DNA from: Brasenia schreberi
Taxonomy: Eukaryota > Streptophyta > Magnoliopsida > Nymphaeales > Cabombaceae
DNA length: 64,000 nucleotides
Direction of reading: 5' to 3'
Assembly (NCBI GenBank): GCA_036023115.1
Contig: JAYKKT010000040.1
Coordinates: forward strand, 6,483,001 to 6,547,000
The notes under the pieces are model-generated. The model searched no databases and was not told the DNA's origin. It worked only from the letters and a program-made list of their open reading frames with translations. A program made the translations under genes and the position numbers. Every line of letters starts with the position of its first letter. The stretch's first letter is position 1. This document shows, one piece after another, positions 46,501-59,739 of this stretch.

Positions 46501-47237
46501 AATTTGATAATATTGGAAAAACAAGTGGTGCATACCGTAAAATCAGAGGACCTCCCATCCACTAAACCAACTCGGAAACTAGTTGCACAGGGAATGCACA
46601 ACCATGGTTTGATTGATTCTTCGGATTTTTTTTGAAGTCTGTGCCGTTTGAATTTCGTACGTCATTTTCACCTACATAGGAAATCGTAAAAAAATCACCA
46701 ATTGTTTGGAATTTTTACTGAAAAAGGGGGATCCGCCCATTGCTTTGCCGGTTGGTATTCTTTCAATGGTGGAGGTAAAAAAAATTTGAGATGGAGCGAA
46801 TACCTATGAAACTGTTCGGTGTCTTTATATAGAGACAGAGAGCCTTAAATGTGTAATTTTTTGGTGTATAATTTTTTATAAATATTTTCGATTGATTTTT
46901 GAGATCAATAGGGAAGATTTGAATTATTTTATATTTAATGTTAAATATAAAATACAAAAGTACATTGATACTTTTAATTCAAACTTCCACTGTTTATTTC
47001 AAAGATCAAATGATGAAAATATTTGTAAAAGATTATACATAAAAAAAACATTATGCACCTAAAATGTCATATGTATATAGTTGATATACTCTTATTCACG
47101 ATAAACCACATAGGTTGGTAGAAAGGATGTATGATTTAGATCGAAAAGTAAAACCAATAAAAAGTAAAAAATATATTTTTTAATCTAAAAAGAATTAGAT
47201 AACCATGAATGATTCATAATGAATAAAAGCTTAACAA

Positions 47238-47307
<70 letters not shown>

Positions 47308-47458
47308 ATTGGTGGCACTAACGACCTTGCAGAGGTTCATTTTCAAGTTTAGTGTTATAAAATGTTCAAGGTACATATACAATGTATCACACGGACACCA
47401 AAGAATCGTGTATCACACGGACACTTTGTCATGTTTTATACTCCAATACTCCCAACTA

Positions 47459-47713
47459 AGACATGGCCTGTTATGGTTTTGAACCACCGGTTTTCCTTTG
47501 GGTTTCAAACTTTTCAAAACCAAGAAACAATAAAATGAAAATTAATAAAAAATAGTCAAACCAGCAGTTTGAACCCCCCCGTTTCAGTTTCAATTCGACA
47601 AAAGTTAGAACCAGAACCAAACTGAGGGTTTATGATTCCAATTTTGGCTAGTTCCTGGCTCAGTCTGGTTCAAATTGGAACCACTGGTATGGTTCTAAAC
47701 CGGTCATATCTAC
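47459..47713. mobile_element. CTAGACATG-family non-autonomous element (~255 bp)
   Basis: Left end agacatggcctgttatgg; right end reversed GTAGATATGACCGGTTTAG. The interior is GGTTC/GAACC-rich. Ends are diverged but align with the copies at 33.2 and 38.9 kb. Confidence 0.55.
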
Positions 47714-48036
47714 CAGCAACCATTCTTCAGAATAATCAACATATAAGAGTGAACAGATCCTATAGCCTTATTTTATTTTCAATATTCAGTCTTTCCCTGA
47801 ACGAGAACAAAGACAGCATCAAAGAACACTAACTAAATGCAGCTTGCGTCCTCCTATTCAAGAGAAGCACGAGACACCAAGTTCCTTCTTTCGAAGTACA
47901 ACCAATGTGGCACAACGGGCTAAATAAAGCGGAAGAAGATCCTACTAGAGCACCAATAAGCAAGAATGATTCAAGAAAGAAAATGAATCAGCATCGTCAC
48001 ATGTCATCATGCTCCATCATCTCTTTCCTTTAGATT

Positions 48037-51000
48037 TCATGGCTTCCACAAGATGGTTGTCTCAGCAATCATGGAGGTCACCACGTAGGGGTCCATGTTG
48101 GAGGCTGGCCTCCGGTCCTCGAAGTACCCTGCCAATGCACCAAATATACAATATAGGTACATAAAAAGAAGACAGTGAAGTTATTGCCTTTAAATTTTTT
48201 CGCACAAGGCAAATTATCTTCATTCGAAAATTGATTTTGAAAAGGAAAAGTTTCCGAAGATGGTTACGGTTCATCTTATACAACTCGAGATGACAGTAAA
48301 AGAAAAGGTTAATACAAGCACAAGCAAATTCCATTTGGAAAGATAAAATCCTATAAAGCAGAAATCTAAAAGTGAAGGAGGCACCTCTCTCTCTCTCTCT
48401 GGCACAATAATTAAGACAGTTAAAAGGCGTAAGGCTGAAAACATATAGAGTGCAGCTGTCTTAAGGCAAACTTTGTTTGATGCTCTTTTAGGAGTATCAT
48501 TTATGGCATTGAGTTCATTGGCAATTCCGAACAGTGAGAGAAGCACGTCTGTGGAGTCATTCATGATTATGGGTAAGCTTCAAGTATAGCCATAATTGAC
48601 AATGATTTGCCGTGCAGACTGCAAAATATCTATTGAAAATTACTGCAATTTCTCAAAGATTTCTAAAACCAACTTTCTAAGTCACCCAACGTGTGAGGAC
48701 GAGGAGATGAAGTCGGTAAAAGCATGCCCCATCACCCAAAGTCTCTCTCTCTAAACCAAACACCCCTTAACGTTGACTGACCAACACCGGCAAAGATTGG
48801 TTATTTTCAAGAGGTTTTCTCACCTTTCCCTGCTTTTTCAGTGTCACGGCCAACACGAATGGAAGCACCACGATTTGCAACACCCTGTGATACAGGTGAT
48901 AAAACAAAAGAGGAAGATATTCAGCAGCTAATGGATGAATAATCAACCAATAAACTAAGGTACTAGTTCAATGGAAGATGCATTTCTTATATAATGAATC
49001 AGCAACCGTAGAGGTACAGATAAAAAGATGAAGCATTTAGCACATAAGGAATCTGCCAGAACATCCTGTTTCCCTTCCAAATCACATCCCCACCACACAC
49101 ACACACGCAGACAAGGGGAAGTTTAGGTGGTTACCCATAAGAAAGTGTTAATATCTGCAGTCTCATGGCGGCCTGTCAATCGCCTTTCATTACCCTCACC
49201 ATAGGCAGCAATGTGCTCCTTGTGTCTCAAGCCTAGTTTCTCGATAGCCTTCTTGATCACATCGAATCCACCATCATTTCTCATTGACTTCGTGCTGTAC
49301 AGAAACGATAACACATACGACATTGCAGAGAAAGGTGTAAAGATCCTAATCAATGGAGTAATGACAGAATACCGAGCTTTTGTAATACCTAACTGACACC
49401 ATATGAACTAATCAATGGATACCATTTTCTTATGAAAACCAAAGAAAATGTTCTGTCTCTATGCATTCCCCTGTTTACCAGAAAATTTTTACCAAAAAAA
49501 GAATTTGGTCCTCCAAAATCGCAATATCAAACAACAAAGAATTGCATTAATAACGAAGAATTCATGACTGGAGTTTAAGAGATAGTTGTAGCCTTTCTAT
49601 GATGATTGAACAAAACCTAACCTGTAGTTGGTATGAGCACCAGCACCATTCCAGTCGCCCTGATTTCACCAAAATGGAAAAGTCAACACGCTGCTTAAAT
49701 GGAATTAATAGCGTATTGTTTACAACTGAAGCTTCTTAAAATGGACAAATTTTAATTTCCACCAAATATGGACGAAGTATCAAACTAAAAGATCTAGACA
49801 AGGCCAAGTTGCAGATATCTAAGCATATTTTACCCATGAAGCGCCATGAGTCAACTCACTATAAAGATAAAACATTAGAAAGCAAATATTTATCCTCTGA
49901 GGAAGATCAACGAAACAAGAAACTGAAGATTAAAGGATTTCTTTGCATTACCTGAATTGGTTTTGGATCAAAAGAGAGGACAACTCCAGCAATTTCAGTG
50001 ATCCTCTGTTTCAGAAAAGCGAGTGCACAAGAACGTTTTAGACAAAATCAGAATGAGGAAAATAAGTGAAAATGAAGAAAATAAACAAATTTAAAAAGAA
50101 GAACAATCATAGATACCTCGAGGATGTAGCGAGCAACCCACAATTCATCACCAGCAGAGATACCAACAGCAGGGCCAACTTGGAACTCCCACTGTTGGAG
50201 CAAGAAAACAGTTTTCAGAGAAAGAACTACGATTAAGCAAGCAGAAACAGAGTAGTCATCTATCTAAAATTAAATGGTTCCTCAGAAATAGACCTGCCCA
50301 GGCATGACTTCACCATTGATGCCACTGATGTTGATTCCGGCGTAAAGGCATGCTTTGTAATGTGAGTCCACAATGTCGCGGCCGAAAGCTTTGTCAGCAC
50401 CAACACCACAATAATAGGGTCCCTTAAGACAAGGCAGACATTCAAGTGATTCAGTTTGAATATGAATTCCGTCAAATTGCAAACAAATTCTACTTCGTCC
50501 ATTAACATATTACGACCAGCCCCTCAATTTGTACTTCAACAGAGTAGAACTCATGAAGCCAAATTAAAGCACAGGCTGTTAATCCATGACTTCATTGAGA
50601 AACAGATAATCCATGACTTCATTGAGAAACAGAAGATTGCCCGCGCCCTAGTTCAAGGCCGCTTAGAGTAGAGGGGTTAAACTTTCCACATCCGCAATGA
50701 TGCTGATGCTGATGTCAAATACCTGAGGACCAGGATAACCACCAACGGGCCATCCAATGGGCCACTTAACATCCCTCTGAAGGAGAGTGTATTCCTGCTC
50801 GATACCATACCTGAAACCAAAAACAGACAAATATAATACTGAAACCCAAATAGCAAAATATGCAGAGAGACAGAAACTGCATCCTAATGCAAAGGTACTA
50901 AATAAGGCATAACAAAAGCCAACAGACGCGCGCGCGGGTGAGAGAGTCTCAATACCATGTCTCCTCAGCAGCAACATCAGGATGGTTGAAGATCTTGGCA

Positions 51001-51824
51001 GCGTTAAACCTCTTGTTTGTGGGGATCGGAACTCCTTGTGGTGTGTATGCATCACACATAACCTTCAAAAGCCAAGAGAACAGGTGATGCTCATCATCAT
51101 CATCATCGTCATAAAACTGTAATAACAATATAATAAGAAGAATACCAGGATATTGTTTCCCTCCTGAACGGATCCCTGAATATAGCTTGAGGGCTAAAAA
51201 ACAAATTTTGAGTAAAAGTTAAACATGAGAAGAGACTGAAGGATCCACAAAGCAGGGGATGCAAAAAAAAACAAAGAGAGGTATCTTTATGGGTATCGAC
51301 ACTCACTAGAGGATGACCTCACTGTCATCACCAGGAGCTTGATTCGTGCTTGAACCGTCATAGTTCCATTTTGGAAGCTTAGCCGGATCACTAATCGGCC
51401 CTGAAAGAGTCTGCAAACACCAAAAACCACGCATAATCAGAGAGAGAGAAGTTTCTCAAACCATTAAATTCCATAGAAAACCATAAACGCAAGCAAGAGA
51501 TCATGACCATTAAACACCAAAAACTACACATGATCAGGATCAAAAGCTATACTGACCCTGGCCTTGCTTCTCAAGTCCATCCCAGATCCGCCAATCCTGT
51601 TTCACAAAACCAACACCGAAAAAAATACACATCAAGAGAAAAACTCAAAGATAACACAGAGATCTATCATATTAAGAGATACCCAAGTTCCAATATTCAC
51701 AAAAAAAGAGAGGAAAAATATGCACAAAAAAAGAAGATGACAATACGTACCAAATGTATTCTGCTATGATCTTTTCCGTCGTTTCAGTGAGATTGAGGTT
51801 GACGAGATCAGATAGGAGAGACAT
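48037..51824 (-). CDS. GLN1: Cytosolic glutamine synthetase GS1, one-base deletion in exon 4
   Basis: Makes glutamine from glutamate, ammonia and ATP in the cytosol. Thirteen exons: 51824-51751, 51596-51557, 51410-51307, 51193-51146, 51062-50956, 50810-50723, 50422-50294, 50191-50117, 50005-49952, 49659-49622, 49294-49135, 48884-48824 and 48128-48037. All borders are GT-AG. The full product would be 356 residues, the usual GS1 size, ending TILWKP with no plastid extension. Active-site signatures are present: [53 protein letters not shown]. Exon 4 is 48 bp where phase requires 49: after DPFRR one G is missing from a G run, shifting the frame to RETISW. Everything else is conserved, so this is either a very recent lesion or a sequence error. 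Confidence 0.95.
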
Positions 51825-51913
51825 CTTGACTCCTCCGAGATTGATAACAAGGAGGTGAGAGAACACGGAAGGGAGGAAGGAGGATGGAGAAGCCGAGTGT
51901 GACAGGAAGTTCC

Positions 51914-51922
51914 TTTCTTATA
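51914..51922 (-). promoter_or_regulatory. TATA box of glutamine synthetase
   Basis: Minus strand CTATAAGA, about 95 bp upstream of the ATG at 51824. The ~65 bp leader this implies is unspliced. A long (CT)n tract lies 340-450 bp upstream. Confidence 0.6.
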
Positions 51923-52140
51923 GGGAAGCGACACGCCAAATATAATGCTAGAGCATTATTTTCGGTTAATTAGATTTTACAAATGTTGAAAGTGAAACTG
52001 ACCAAGATTTGCTGCTAATTTTCAGCATACCACTTAATCATTGCATTGGTATTGAACAAACGCTTGGCCCCAAGAAACTAATCGCATTCAAAAGAGAAAA
52101 TCGGATGTGTTGTGCTATAAAATAGCTTGAATCAATGTGC

Positions 52141-52163
52141 CTATGCGAAATTACTTTGCAGTT

Positions 52164-52204
<41 letters not shown>

Positions 52205-52223
52205 GCGAAATTACTTTGCAGTT

Positions 52224-52274
<51 letters not shown>
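52141..52274. repeat. Perfect 60 bp tandem duplication with (CT)n
   Basis: 52141-52200 and 52201-52260 are identical over 60 bases: 25 bases of unique sequence beginning ctatgcgaaattactttgca, then (CT)n. The CT tract continues to 52274. It lies upstream of glutamine synthetase. Confidence 0.95.
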
Positions 52275-52276
<2 letters not shown>

Positions 52277-53829
52277 AAAGAGAGCAAGCAATCGATAGAA
52301 AGTTAAGCAAAATTGGGCAGTGAAGGGCTACTTGTATTTTGATGGGTTCGATTGTGCTTGTTGACTTTTATAATGGTGCTGACATGACTTTTTATATTTC
52401 ATATTTTGGAGATCTCCAATTTTTTTGGTGTATGCTGCTATAGAGAGCTACTTTGTACCTTTTTCTTGAACGAATTTCTATTTTGGTAGTAGAAAGATGA
52501 CTATCTTTATTGTTATAAAATGATACAGTATTTGATTGTAAGTATTATAAAAGTATATTATAATATAACGATGAATTATTAAACGTGTGTTATGAGTTGT
52601 TCTAATTGTGTACCGTTTATTATGTATCATATATTGTAAAGTTCATATAGCATGGAAGAGACTATGTTTTATGATAAATATTATAGAGCAACAATTGAAC
52701 TTAATCATTTATATGTATAAAAGATATTTACGGTAGAAATGAAAATGTTGAGATAGATTTTGGTAAAAAAAAATAGCATACCTAATGAAACAAATTGGAA
52801 ATGATATTGATAAAATGAAAAAATCATTTAAGATAATTTACAATGATGAAATGAAGCTACAATAAGAAAATATAAGAAAATAGATTATGAAAATGAAAAA
52901 AAAAGAGAAAGATCATAGAAATATTATAAGAAAACAATAAAAAACGAGCATACATGATTGGCTTTTATGAAAACAAACAATTGTTTAGGTTTTGTTGTTG
53001 TTTATTATAAAGTTGTGTTGTTCCATAAAATTAAAATTAAAGTCACTTCGATATCCAAAGCCTGCATACCTCACTTTGGCCTCCCTATTGTGAAAAAAAA
53101 CATGCCAATTCTTTTTGGATATTATATCAAGTTTCATTGAAAATTCATTCTAAAAAAATCAAAACCGCATTAGTGCATTTTCGTAAATAAAACTATACTC
53201 AAAACTCTTTTAGTCCCAACACGCCAAACAAAAGCCGAAAGCATTCTAAATATTGGAATATCAATAAACTAGAAGACTTCGCTTTTAATACGCCCGAGGG
53301 AAGTCCACAAAGGGGGTTGTACGGAGCCCAATGTTTAACCGTGGTTAAACCCTAGTCCAATTGTAACCGTGGTTAACCGGTTCAGTCGGTAACCTTCTAT
53401 GGAAGGGAGGAGCTGTCCCTTCCAGGCGTACTGACACGTGGAGGCACCGGCATCACATAATTTCTGTAGATTGACGAAAGTCTCCCTACGCGCGCAATGA
53501 CCGGCGAGTTTGGATTCGTTTGCGATTTCTGCAGATCCTCCAACCGCGCCAATGGTTGGTGACTGACGGCGGGTCGTTGACGGGAATCCTGACGGAAAGA
53601 TTCTCCGTCGTCACACTCACACCCGACGTCCTTCCATTCGTGTTGCTCTTGCTCCCAACATGAATCAGCCGTCCGTACTAGGAGTTTAATTTCGTGTTCG
53701 TACAGAAAACAGTTCGACCTGAATGCAAACGTTTTCGTGTTTTAGGATCGATTTTGTAAACGTATCAGAAACATGAAACATGCCAACTTAATCACAACTT
53801 GAATCGTTTTCTTTTGTGGTATATTGGGG

Positions 53830-53925
53830 AGGCCAAAGTCAGTTGTAGACATCAGGTATCAAACTCATGACCTTTAACTTGCGAGTCAACCCGATAGCTA
53901 GGTGAGTTGTTTGATATGCCACTTC
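53830..53925 (-). mobile_element. tRNA-SINE-like fragment
   Basis: Minus strand reads CTAGCTATCGGGTTGACTCGC, then GGTCATGAGTTTGATACCTG, with A- and B-box-like segments at tRNA spacing. Confidence 0.45.
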
Positions 53926-55224
53926 AATAACTAACTGTGTCGCTTTGGGACTCGGGTGATGTGAGAGTTGAAGTTGAGTTCTTGTGTTTTACTTGTTTCC
54001 CCATTCAAAGCAAGCACTTCTATTGTTAGTGGTAGCCTTCTAAGTTTTTTTTTTGTTTCCTTAACCATCTGTGCATCTTTTTTGATCTATTCTTGGAATA
54101 GCCTTCTTTCTATGTTTATTTTGTTGTACTCAAAATCTTAATTTCTAACTTAAGATAACTTATTTACTTAATAAAGTTTTTTTATTTCTCAAGAAGCTCT
54201 TTTAGTTTTCGAGAAACTCTTTCAATTTTCGAGATAATGGTGCTTGAAGAACATCATATCATATTATAGAGTGTGTAATATAAAAGGGTTCCAACACATA
54301 ATCACACTCCTCTTCCATTCTCAACACATGATAAACTCTCTATATGAGTTTAGATGATTGTTACGAGGATTGAAAAGAAAGAGTATGCTTCCACATCAAT
54401 GATCAACGAGATGATATATTAAAATATCTCATACGGTTCAACATACTTAACCAATGAATGAGAGAGAGAGGGTTAGGACCAAATCCAATTTTCTAACTTG
54501 TTAAAATGATGCTTGCACACTTAGGTTGAAGTCACTTGACGTGCATGTAGGAGCTGCAACAATGAGTAATTGAATGAAGTTAATTTAAATGAATATAATG
54601 GCATCGGGATATCATAATCACGAAAAAAGTGGCCGATGAAAATATAATATCTGGTGACATGGATCGTTCTTTTCAATTGCCAGAAAGCGACTGACCACAA
54701 TTAGAGAAGAACTATTACTTTGTTCACTTTTGATCGTATGAATCAGGGTGCGACCCGGTTTGAGAACATGCACGAGAATACTGAGTAAGTTCCCAACTGC
54801 TCCCCTCATTCACTTGTAGATGGTGGTCCAGGTCAAGAGGAGGTGAACTAAACTACAAGCAAAATAAAGGTAATTTATGGCGATAATTTCTTGTTCGATG
54901 AATTTACGAGGTCAAACTTTTCGGTCTTCCATTTTGTTTGTTGGACTTCAAAGAAGACTTAGAAATAGTGGGAAGCATTTCTTTTTCTCAATGGACACCT
55001 CTTTTGTCGTCCCCCGAGGTGGAGTCGGCTAGAGAGATGTAACACGATTGCTGGACTCGATCTTGAGTCACATTAGCATCTAAATCCTCGATCTATTCGT
55101 TCCGCCCTAAAAAATGCAACACTTGATAGTCCACCACCAAGGTGGTGGCGCAACTTTTTCTTCACCAATTGCATTAGCATCATATGCCACAAGGTTCAAC
55201 TTGCTGTGCACAGGGTGGTGGTGC

Positions 55225-55450
55225 CAGTGGTACACGATCAACAACAACAGCTAAGCCTTTTCCCATACTAAACGGGGTCAGCTACATGGATCCTTTGTTT
55301 CAACATAGCCCTATCGTGTGCCATGTTAGCAGTTAACTCACAATAAGCTAGATCATTCTTTATTATTTCTTTCAAACACTTTTGTGGTTGTTCTCTACCT
55401 CTTTTAATACTTTCCAAATTTAGTTTTCCATACCTTCTAAATCGTGCACG
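55225..55450 (-). mobile_element. RTE LINE 3' end, minus strand
   Basis: Starts with (CAA)n and agctaagccttttcccatac, the inverse of the RTE terminus. It continues inversely into the segment matching tcttcacacatcctgtgtgcc-type 3' sequence, including ctagatcattctttatt, which is also found in the fragment at 32.6 kb. Confidence 0.75.
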
Positions 55451-57706
55451 ATAACCAGCCTAAATAAAGTTTACCTCGGAGTGGGTTCCTCATCACCACA
55501 AGAGTACGTTTCATTGGTTTAGAGATGCTCATTTTTAATGCTCAACTTGAATAATTTTTTAAACTGATAAGGGTCTCTCCCCAAAATCAGCTTGATTGTT
55601 CATTGCTTTGGGGTTTACAGGAGGGCTGTAACCCAGTAAGATCAGCTTATTGATAAAAAAGAAGAACCAATTGCTGTATGAAATAAATATCGATATTTTA
55701 AACTTGGAATTTGGCCACCCAGTAAGCCATCAACTAGATTTGGATCGAAATGGATATTAAATTCTTTTTGGCAATAACCCGTATAATAATATGTTAGTTT
55801 GCTAATAAGAAATTAACAATTTGTATATCCTTTGTGAATAAAGATGTAGTTTTAGGAATGTAAATGGTTGGGATTCAGGATATGGATAGACCAAATGTGA
55901 CTGACCACATGATAGAGTGATTGGATTCATACCGATGTGCGAAAACCATATCCAATATGAATCCAAAATTAGGGGTGGCAACGGGACGGGCTGGGGTGGT
56001 TTTTCACTCCAACCGCACACGCTCCGCCCTAGAATCCTCTTTATATGTATTTTTTATATTTATATAAAAAAATACATACATATAAGCATGTAAAATACTT
56101 ATATATATATATATTGGAGTGTGTAGGAATTGCCATCCATATCCAAAATTTTCCAACTTTTACTGGGGGGAAATCGCCTGTTCAAATCAGTCGGAAATGC
56201 TTGTTCCGTTGGGTTCCAAACTCGGAAACCATGTTCTAGAGTAACATTGAGGCCTCGGAAATGCCGTCGAGAATTAGGTTGTTTTCCTACTAGAGTGAAT
56301 ATCCTTCAGATATATCTGAATAAGCAAAATCTGAATATTAATCCTATTAGAATTCATGTTTTCAGGTACTGAATCCACCTAGTCAGATTCAGAGAAGGAT
56401 TTGATATCGGATATATCCTCTTGGGCCTTCCTATTGTGTGTCTCTCTTCAATATTAATCAGAAAGATCGATTGTCCTTAGTACCTTTGGCATGTTCTTGT
56501 GCAATTTCAAGCACGATATGAGAACCCAATACGAACACGACTGAGAATGTCTATTTTCGTGTCCACCAAAATTGATACATACAATATTTGGTCCTGTGTG
56601 GATTTGACCTGTTTTAACACAAAAAAACTACACATACAAATTACTAGCAATTTCAGAATCAACACTAAGATAACCACAAACTTCCATGTTAGTCTCTATC
56701 GAAGTGATGCAAAGAAAAGTCGGTCGTGTTCAGGTTGACCTGCTTTTGGTATGTACATCAAATGACATGACACGAACATGATCCAAAATACAAAAATACT
56801 AGCCTGAACCATGAACCAGAATCCCATTGGGTTCATATCTTCAGATATCCGATTCACCTACTTGGATTTGGAGTTAGCTGGATCGGATATTGGATATATT
56901 TGATATTTCGTGACTTTCTTCAATATTCATGAAAAAGATGCATTGCTTTTGCTGATCCAAAAGTCCCACTTCAAATAATTTTCTGTGCTTCACAATATGA
57001 TGCCCTCAGACATTAAGCCATGCTATGTTTGTTCTATGGGAAATATCCTCTTTGCCAATATCTAGGGACAGATAGACAGTTTGCCCACTTGCAATAGAAA
57101 TAAAAATTTCAGTTATTCTTAGTAAAAGAAGATCCAGATCCAAAACCATATATGAGATCCAGAACACCAATTCAAACTTATTAAACCCATCCAAACTGGT
57201 TGTAGGATTTTGGTTTTTTCTCTTTTGTGGTTTGGTTTGTTGCTTGAACTTTTTTTTTGTTTGGGTATGGTTTGGTTCATTAGGTAGAAGGCAAACCATT
57301 AGAACCAAACTAACCCATTTTGAGATTGGATGACGAAGTTTGACTATAATTAAGAACTATTAGCATGTAACTATTAGTCTAATACATACTTTATGTAAGA
57401 TGGTAAATGGAACTGCTATTTACTTGGTGCAACTCCTCAAGTGTAATTGCTAGAAAATGTTAACAGTTAATTTTTGTATGAGGGCATGTCCATGGATTTG
57501 ATTTTTAGTCTAAGTCTATCATTGCCTCAAAGTGCTCGCACTGTCAACCTAGACCCTACCACCTAGGGATGTCAATCTCTTCTCGCCCATCTCCTACATG
57601 GAGAAAGTTCTCGAGTGAAAAAATCTACTCCGTTGCGAGGCGGGGTAAGGTAGGGTTTAAGATAAACTCGCCCAGCCCCGATCATATATATATATATATA
57701 TGTATA

Positions 57707-57795
<89 letters not shown>

Positions 57796-59187
57796 GTGTG
57801 TGTGTGTATATGTATGTATCAATGTACATGTGTGTATAAAATATATTCGTATCCTATATATACACTAAGTATATATTTTAAGAGGAAGTAGTCCATACTT
57901 AATACTAAACCATACTCAATGGCTTATTTTGCATGGTTTCTACATCTCAACCACTATACACCATTTTCCATCACTTTTTATTGCTCTTCCATTGCTTGAA
58001 ATTGCCTTCTACTTATCAGAATCATCACTACCACCACCAAAATATTCTTAAAAACTTATATATATACGTATGTGCACTTTTGTAGTTTTATTTAGGTTTT
58101 TTTATGTGGTTTTGTTGGTATGGTGGGGATTTTTACCAATTGAAAATGATAGAAGGCAATAGTTGATGGTTAAAATGGTAGAACCATGCAAAACAAGCCA
58201 TTGAGTAAGATTCATAATTGAGTATGGAATGCTTCCTCTATATTTTAGATCCATATATGTTTTATAAAAAAATGCATTCTTACAAGTAGTGTGCAAACCT
58301 CATACCCACACCATTCCAAGATATGGGTTATATGATTTCTGATTCCCACAAAATTAAATACAGAAGTTAAGAAAATGAAAGATCTAATAGTTGATTATAG
58401 CTTAAGAAAAGTCTTTAAACACGTTACATGCACATGATGGACGAGTTTGAAAGTTCATACAATTCAAAATCTATGCAAGGTGTATTATACACAATCATGC
58501 ATGGACTATCGAGGTAATACAGAGGCTGAACTGTTGAGCTTAGGAAAAAGGCTCACAAGAGGTGCAACGTTAGTTGTGGTAGGTTCGGTCTGCTCATAGT
58601 TCGATCTAAGGTTGATATAGTTATCGTTAACGTCCAGACCCCCAACCAGAGCTCCGGTAACGTCCGGGCCCCCAACCAGAGTTCCGGTGAGAACATTTGG
58701 GTTGACTGCAAACCTTTTGAACCACATCTCGAACCCTTCAAGGCAGCTCACTAGAGTTGATAATATGTTTATGGCCAGAATCGATGCGCCGCAATGGTGA
58801 ACATGAATCGGGAAGTAGCTTCCAAAGCCAACCAAGTAACTTAAGTACTTGGGGTTCTTTCCTAGCATGTAATCAGCCTGTAAATTTCAAATTAAACACA
58901 ATAATCAATTGGTCAACAACGGGCTAGAGCTTAAGCTCTCAAACTAATAGTTAATTGAGATTTGAATAGTTTTTGGATGCATGATTATGTATGAAGTTTC
59001 TCAGACGACGCTAATTTAAAAGAGATTATCTCGAAGAGTAAGCCTATCGATAGAAGTGGGGCCTTGGGTTTAAAATGGGTAATTTGTCAACAAAATTAGG
59101 TTTTGATAAGGCAAAGCTCACAAATAGGCATTCTTTTCCAAAGATCGTTTCCCTAGCGTTTTGCTCTATGATCTCCTACTAAAAAGA

Positions 59188-59396
59188 CTAAGGGCATGTT
59201 TGATTCACAGATCAAGCGGGCCGAGACCACAAAATTCTGAGTACACAGGGTTGTTCCCAAACGCAGGCCTGTGGAACTGGCAAAAATCGGCAAAAATGCA
59301 CCACCTTTTAAAGAAAAAGTGGCCAGTCCTTAGGTGGGAGCTAAGTCTTGGAGTTCCGGTAATGAGATCAGTGGCGTAAATCAAACACGCTCTTAA
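59188..59396. mobile_element. Tourist-like MITE 1
   Basis: Left end taagggcatgtttgattcac; right end reversed TTAAGAGCGTGTTTGATTTACG. TAA flanks both sides. About 205 bp, no coding capacity. It lies in an intron of the GH9 relic. Confidence 0.65.
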
Positions 59397-59739
59397 GGGT
59401 GCGTTTGATTCATGGTGTTAGGCCCCTGATACCAGAACGACAGGCCTAGACCCACATGGGCTTGTAAATCATGCATTTGATTTGAGAGTATGTGTGAGAT
59501 AGAGTAGCAACACTAGAGAAAACGAGGTGCGTGGGTTTTCGTGCAAAGACCAGGAGGTCCAATTCACGTGTGGCACACCTTCCCTCGGTAACAATGTTTT
59601 TACTCAATTTGAGGCCATGGAACCATAGTTCCACACCAACAATATGCTTCATATTTGATATACAATGAAACATAGAACTATAAGCACCAAATATTGAGGT
59701 TCACTTCTTCTAAAACCATAAATCAAACACACCCTAAGG
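59395..59739. mobile_element. Tourist-like MITE 2, adjacent to MITE 1
   Basis: Left end taagggtgcgtttgattcatgg; right end reversed CCTTAGGGTGTGTTTGATTTATGG. TAA borders both sides, the target typical of PIF/Harbinger-type MITEs. About 340 bp. A diverged relative is at 31.0-31.35 kb. Confidence 0.7.

Larger units (their letters stand above)
44080..48030. other. Intergenic: repeats, SINE pieces, no gene seen
   Basis: 44500-44740 is a GAACC-type block ending accaaacatgtctac. 44965-45480 is a block starting ttagtgtgtttgggcttggg, possibly a MITE. 46265-46500 has two tRNA-SINE-like pieces. (CT)n(TA)n(TG)n lies at 47240-47308. 47459-47713 is a CTAGACATG-family element. Open frames in this region show no recognisable domain. 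Confidence 0.55.
52280..58500. other. Intergenic: LINE fragments and simple repeats
   Basis: 52660-52960 holds RTE-like remains (aaatattatagagcaacaattgaac, aaatgaaaatgttgagatag). 53420-53640 is GC-rich with a CACGTGG element at about 53436. 53830-53925 is tRNA-SINE-like on the minus strand. 55225-55450 is an RTE 3' end on the minus strand. 55970-56040 has aggggtggcaacgggacggg, and 57686-57812 a (TA)n/(TG)n tract. No gene is supported. Confidence 0.55.

Noticed and set aside
58506..58877. Reading the C-terminal GH9 exon as evidence of an active enzyme
   Set aside because: The TEPTT motif is kept, but the missing middle, the frameshift and HHC in place of HHR make activity unlikely.
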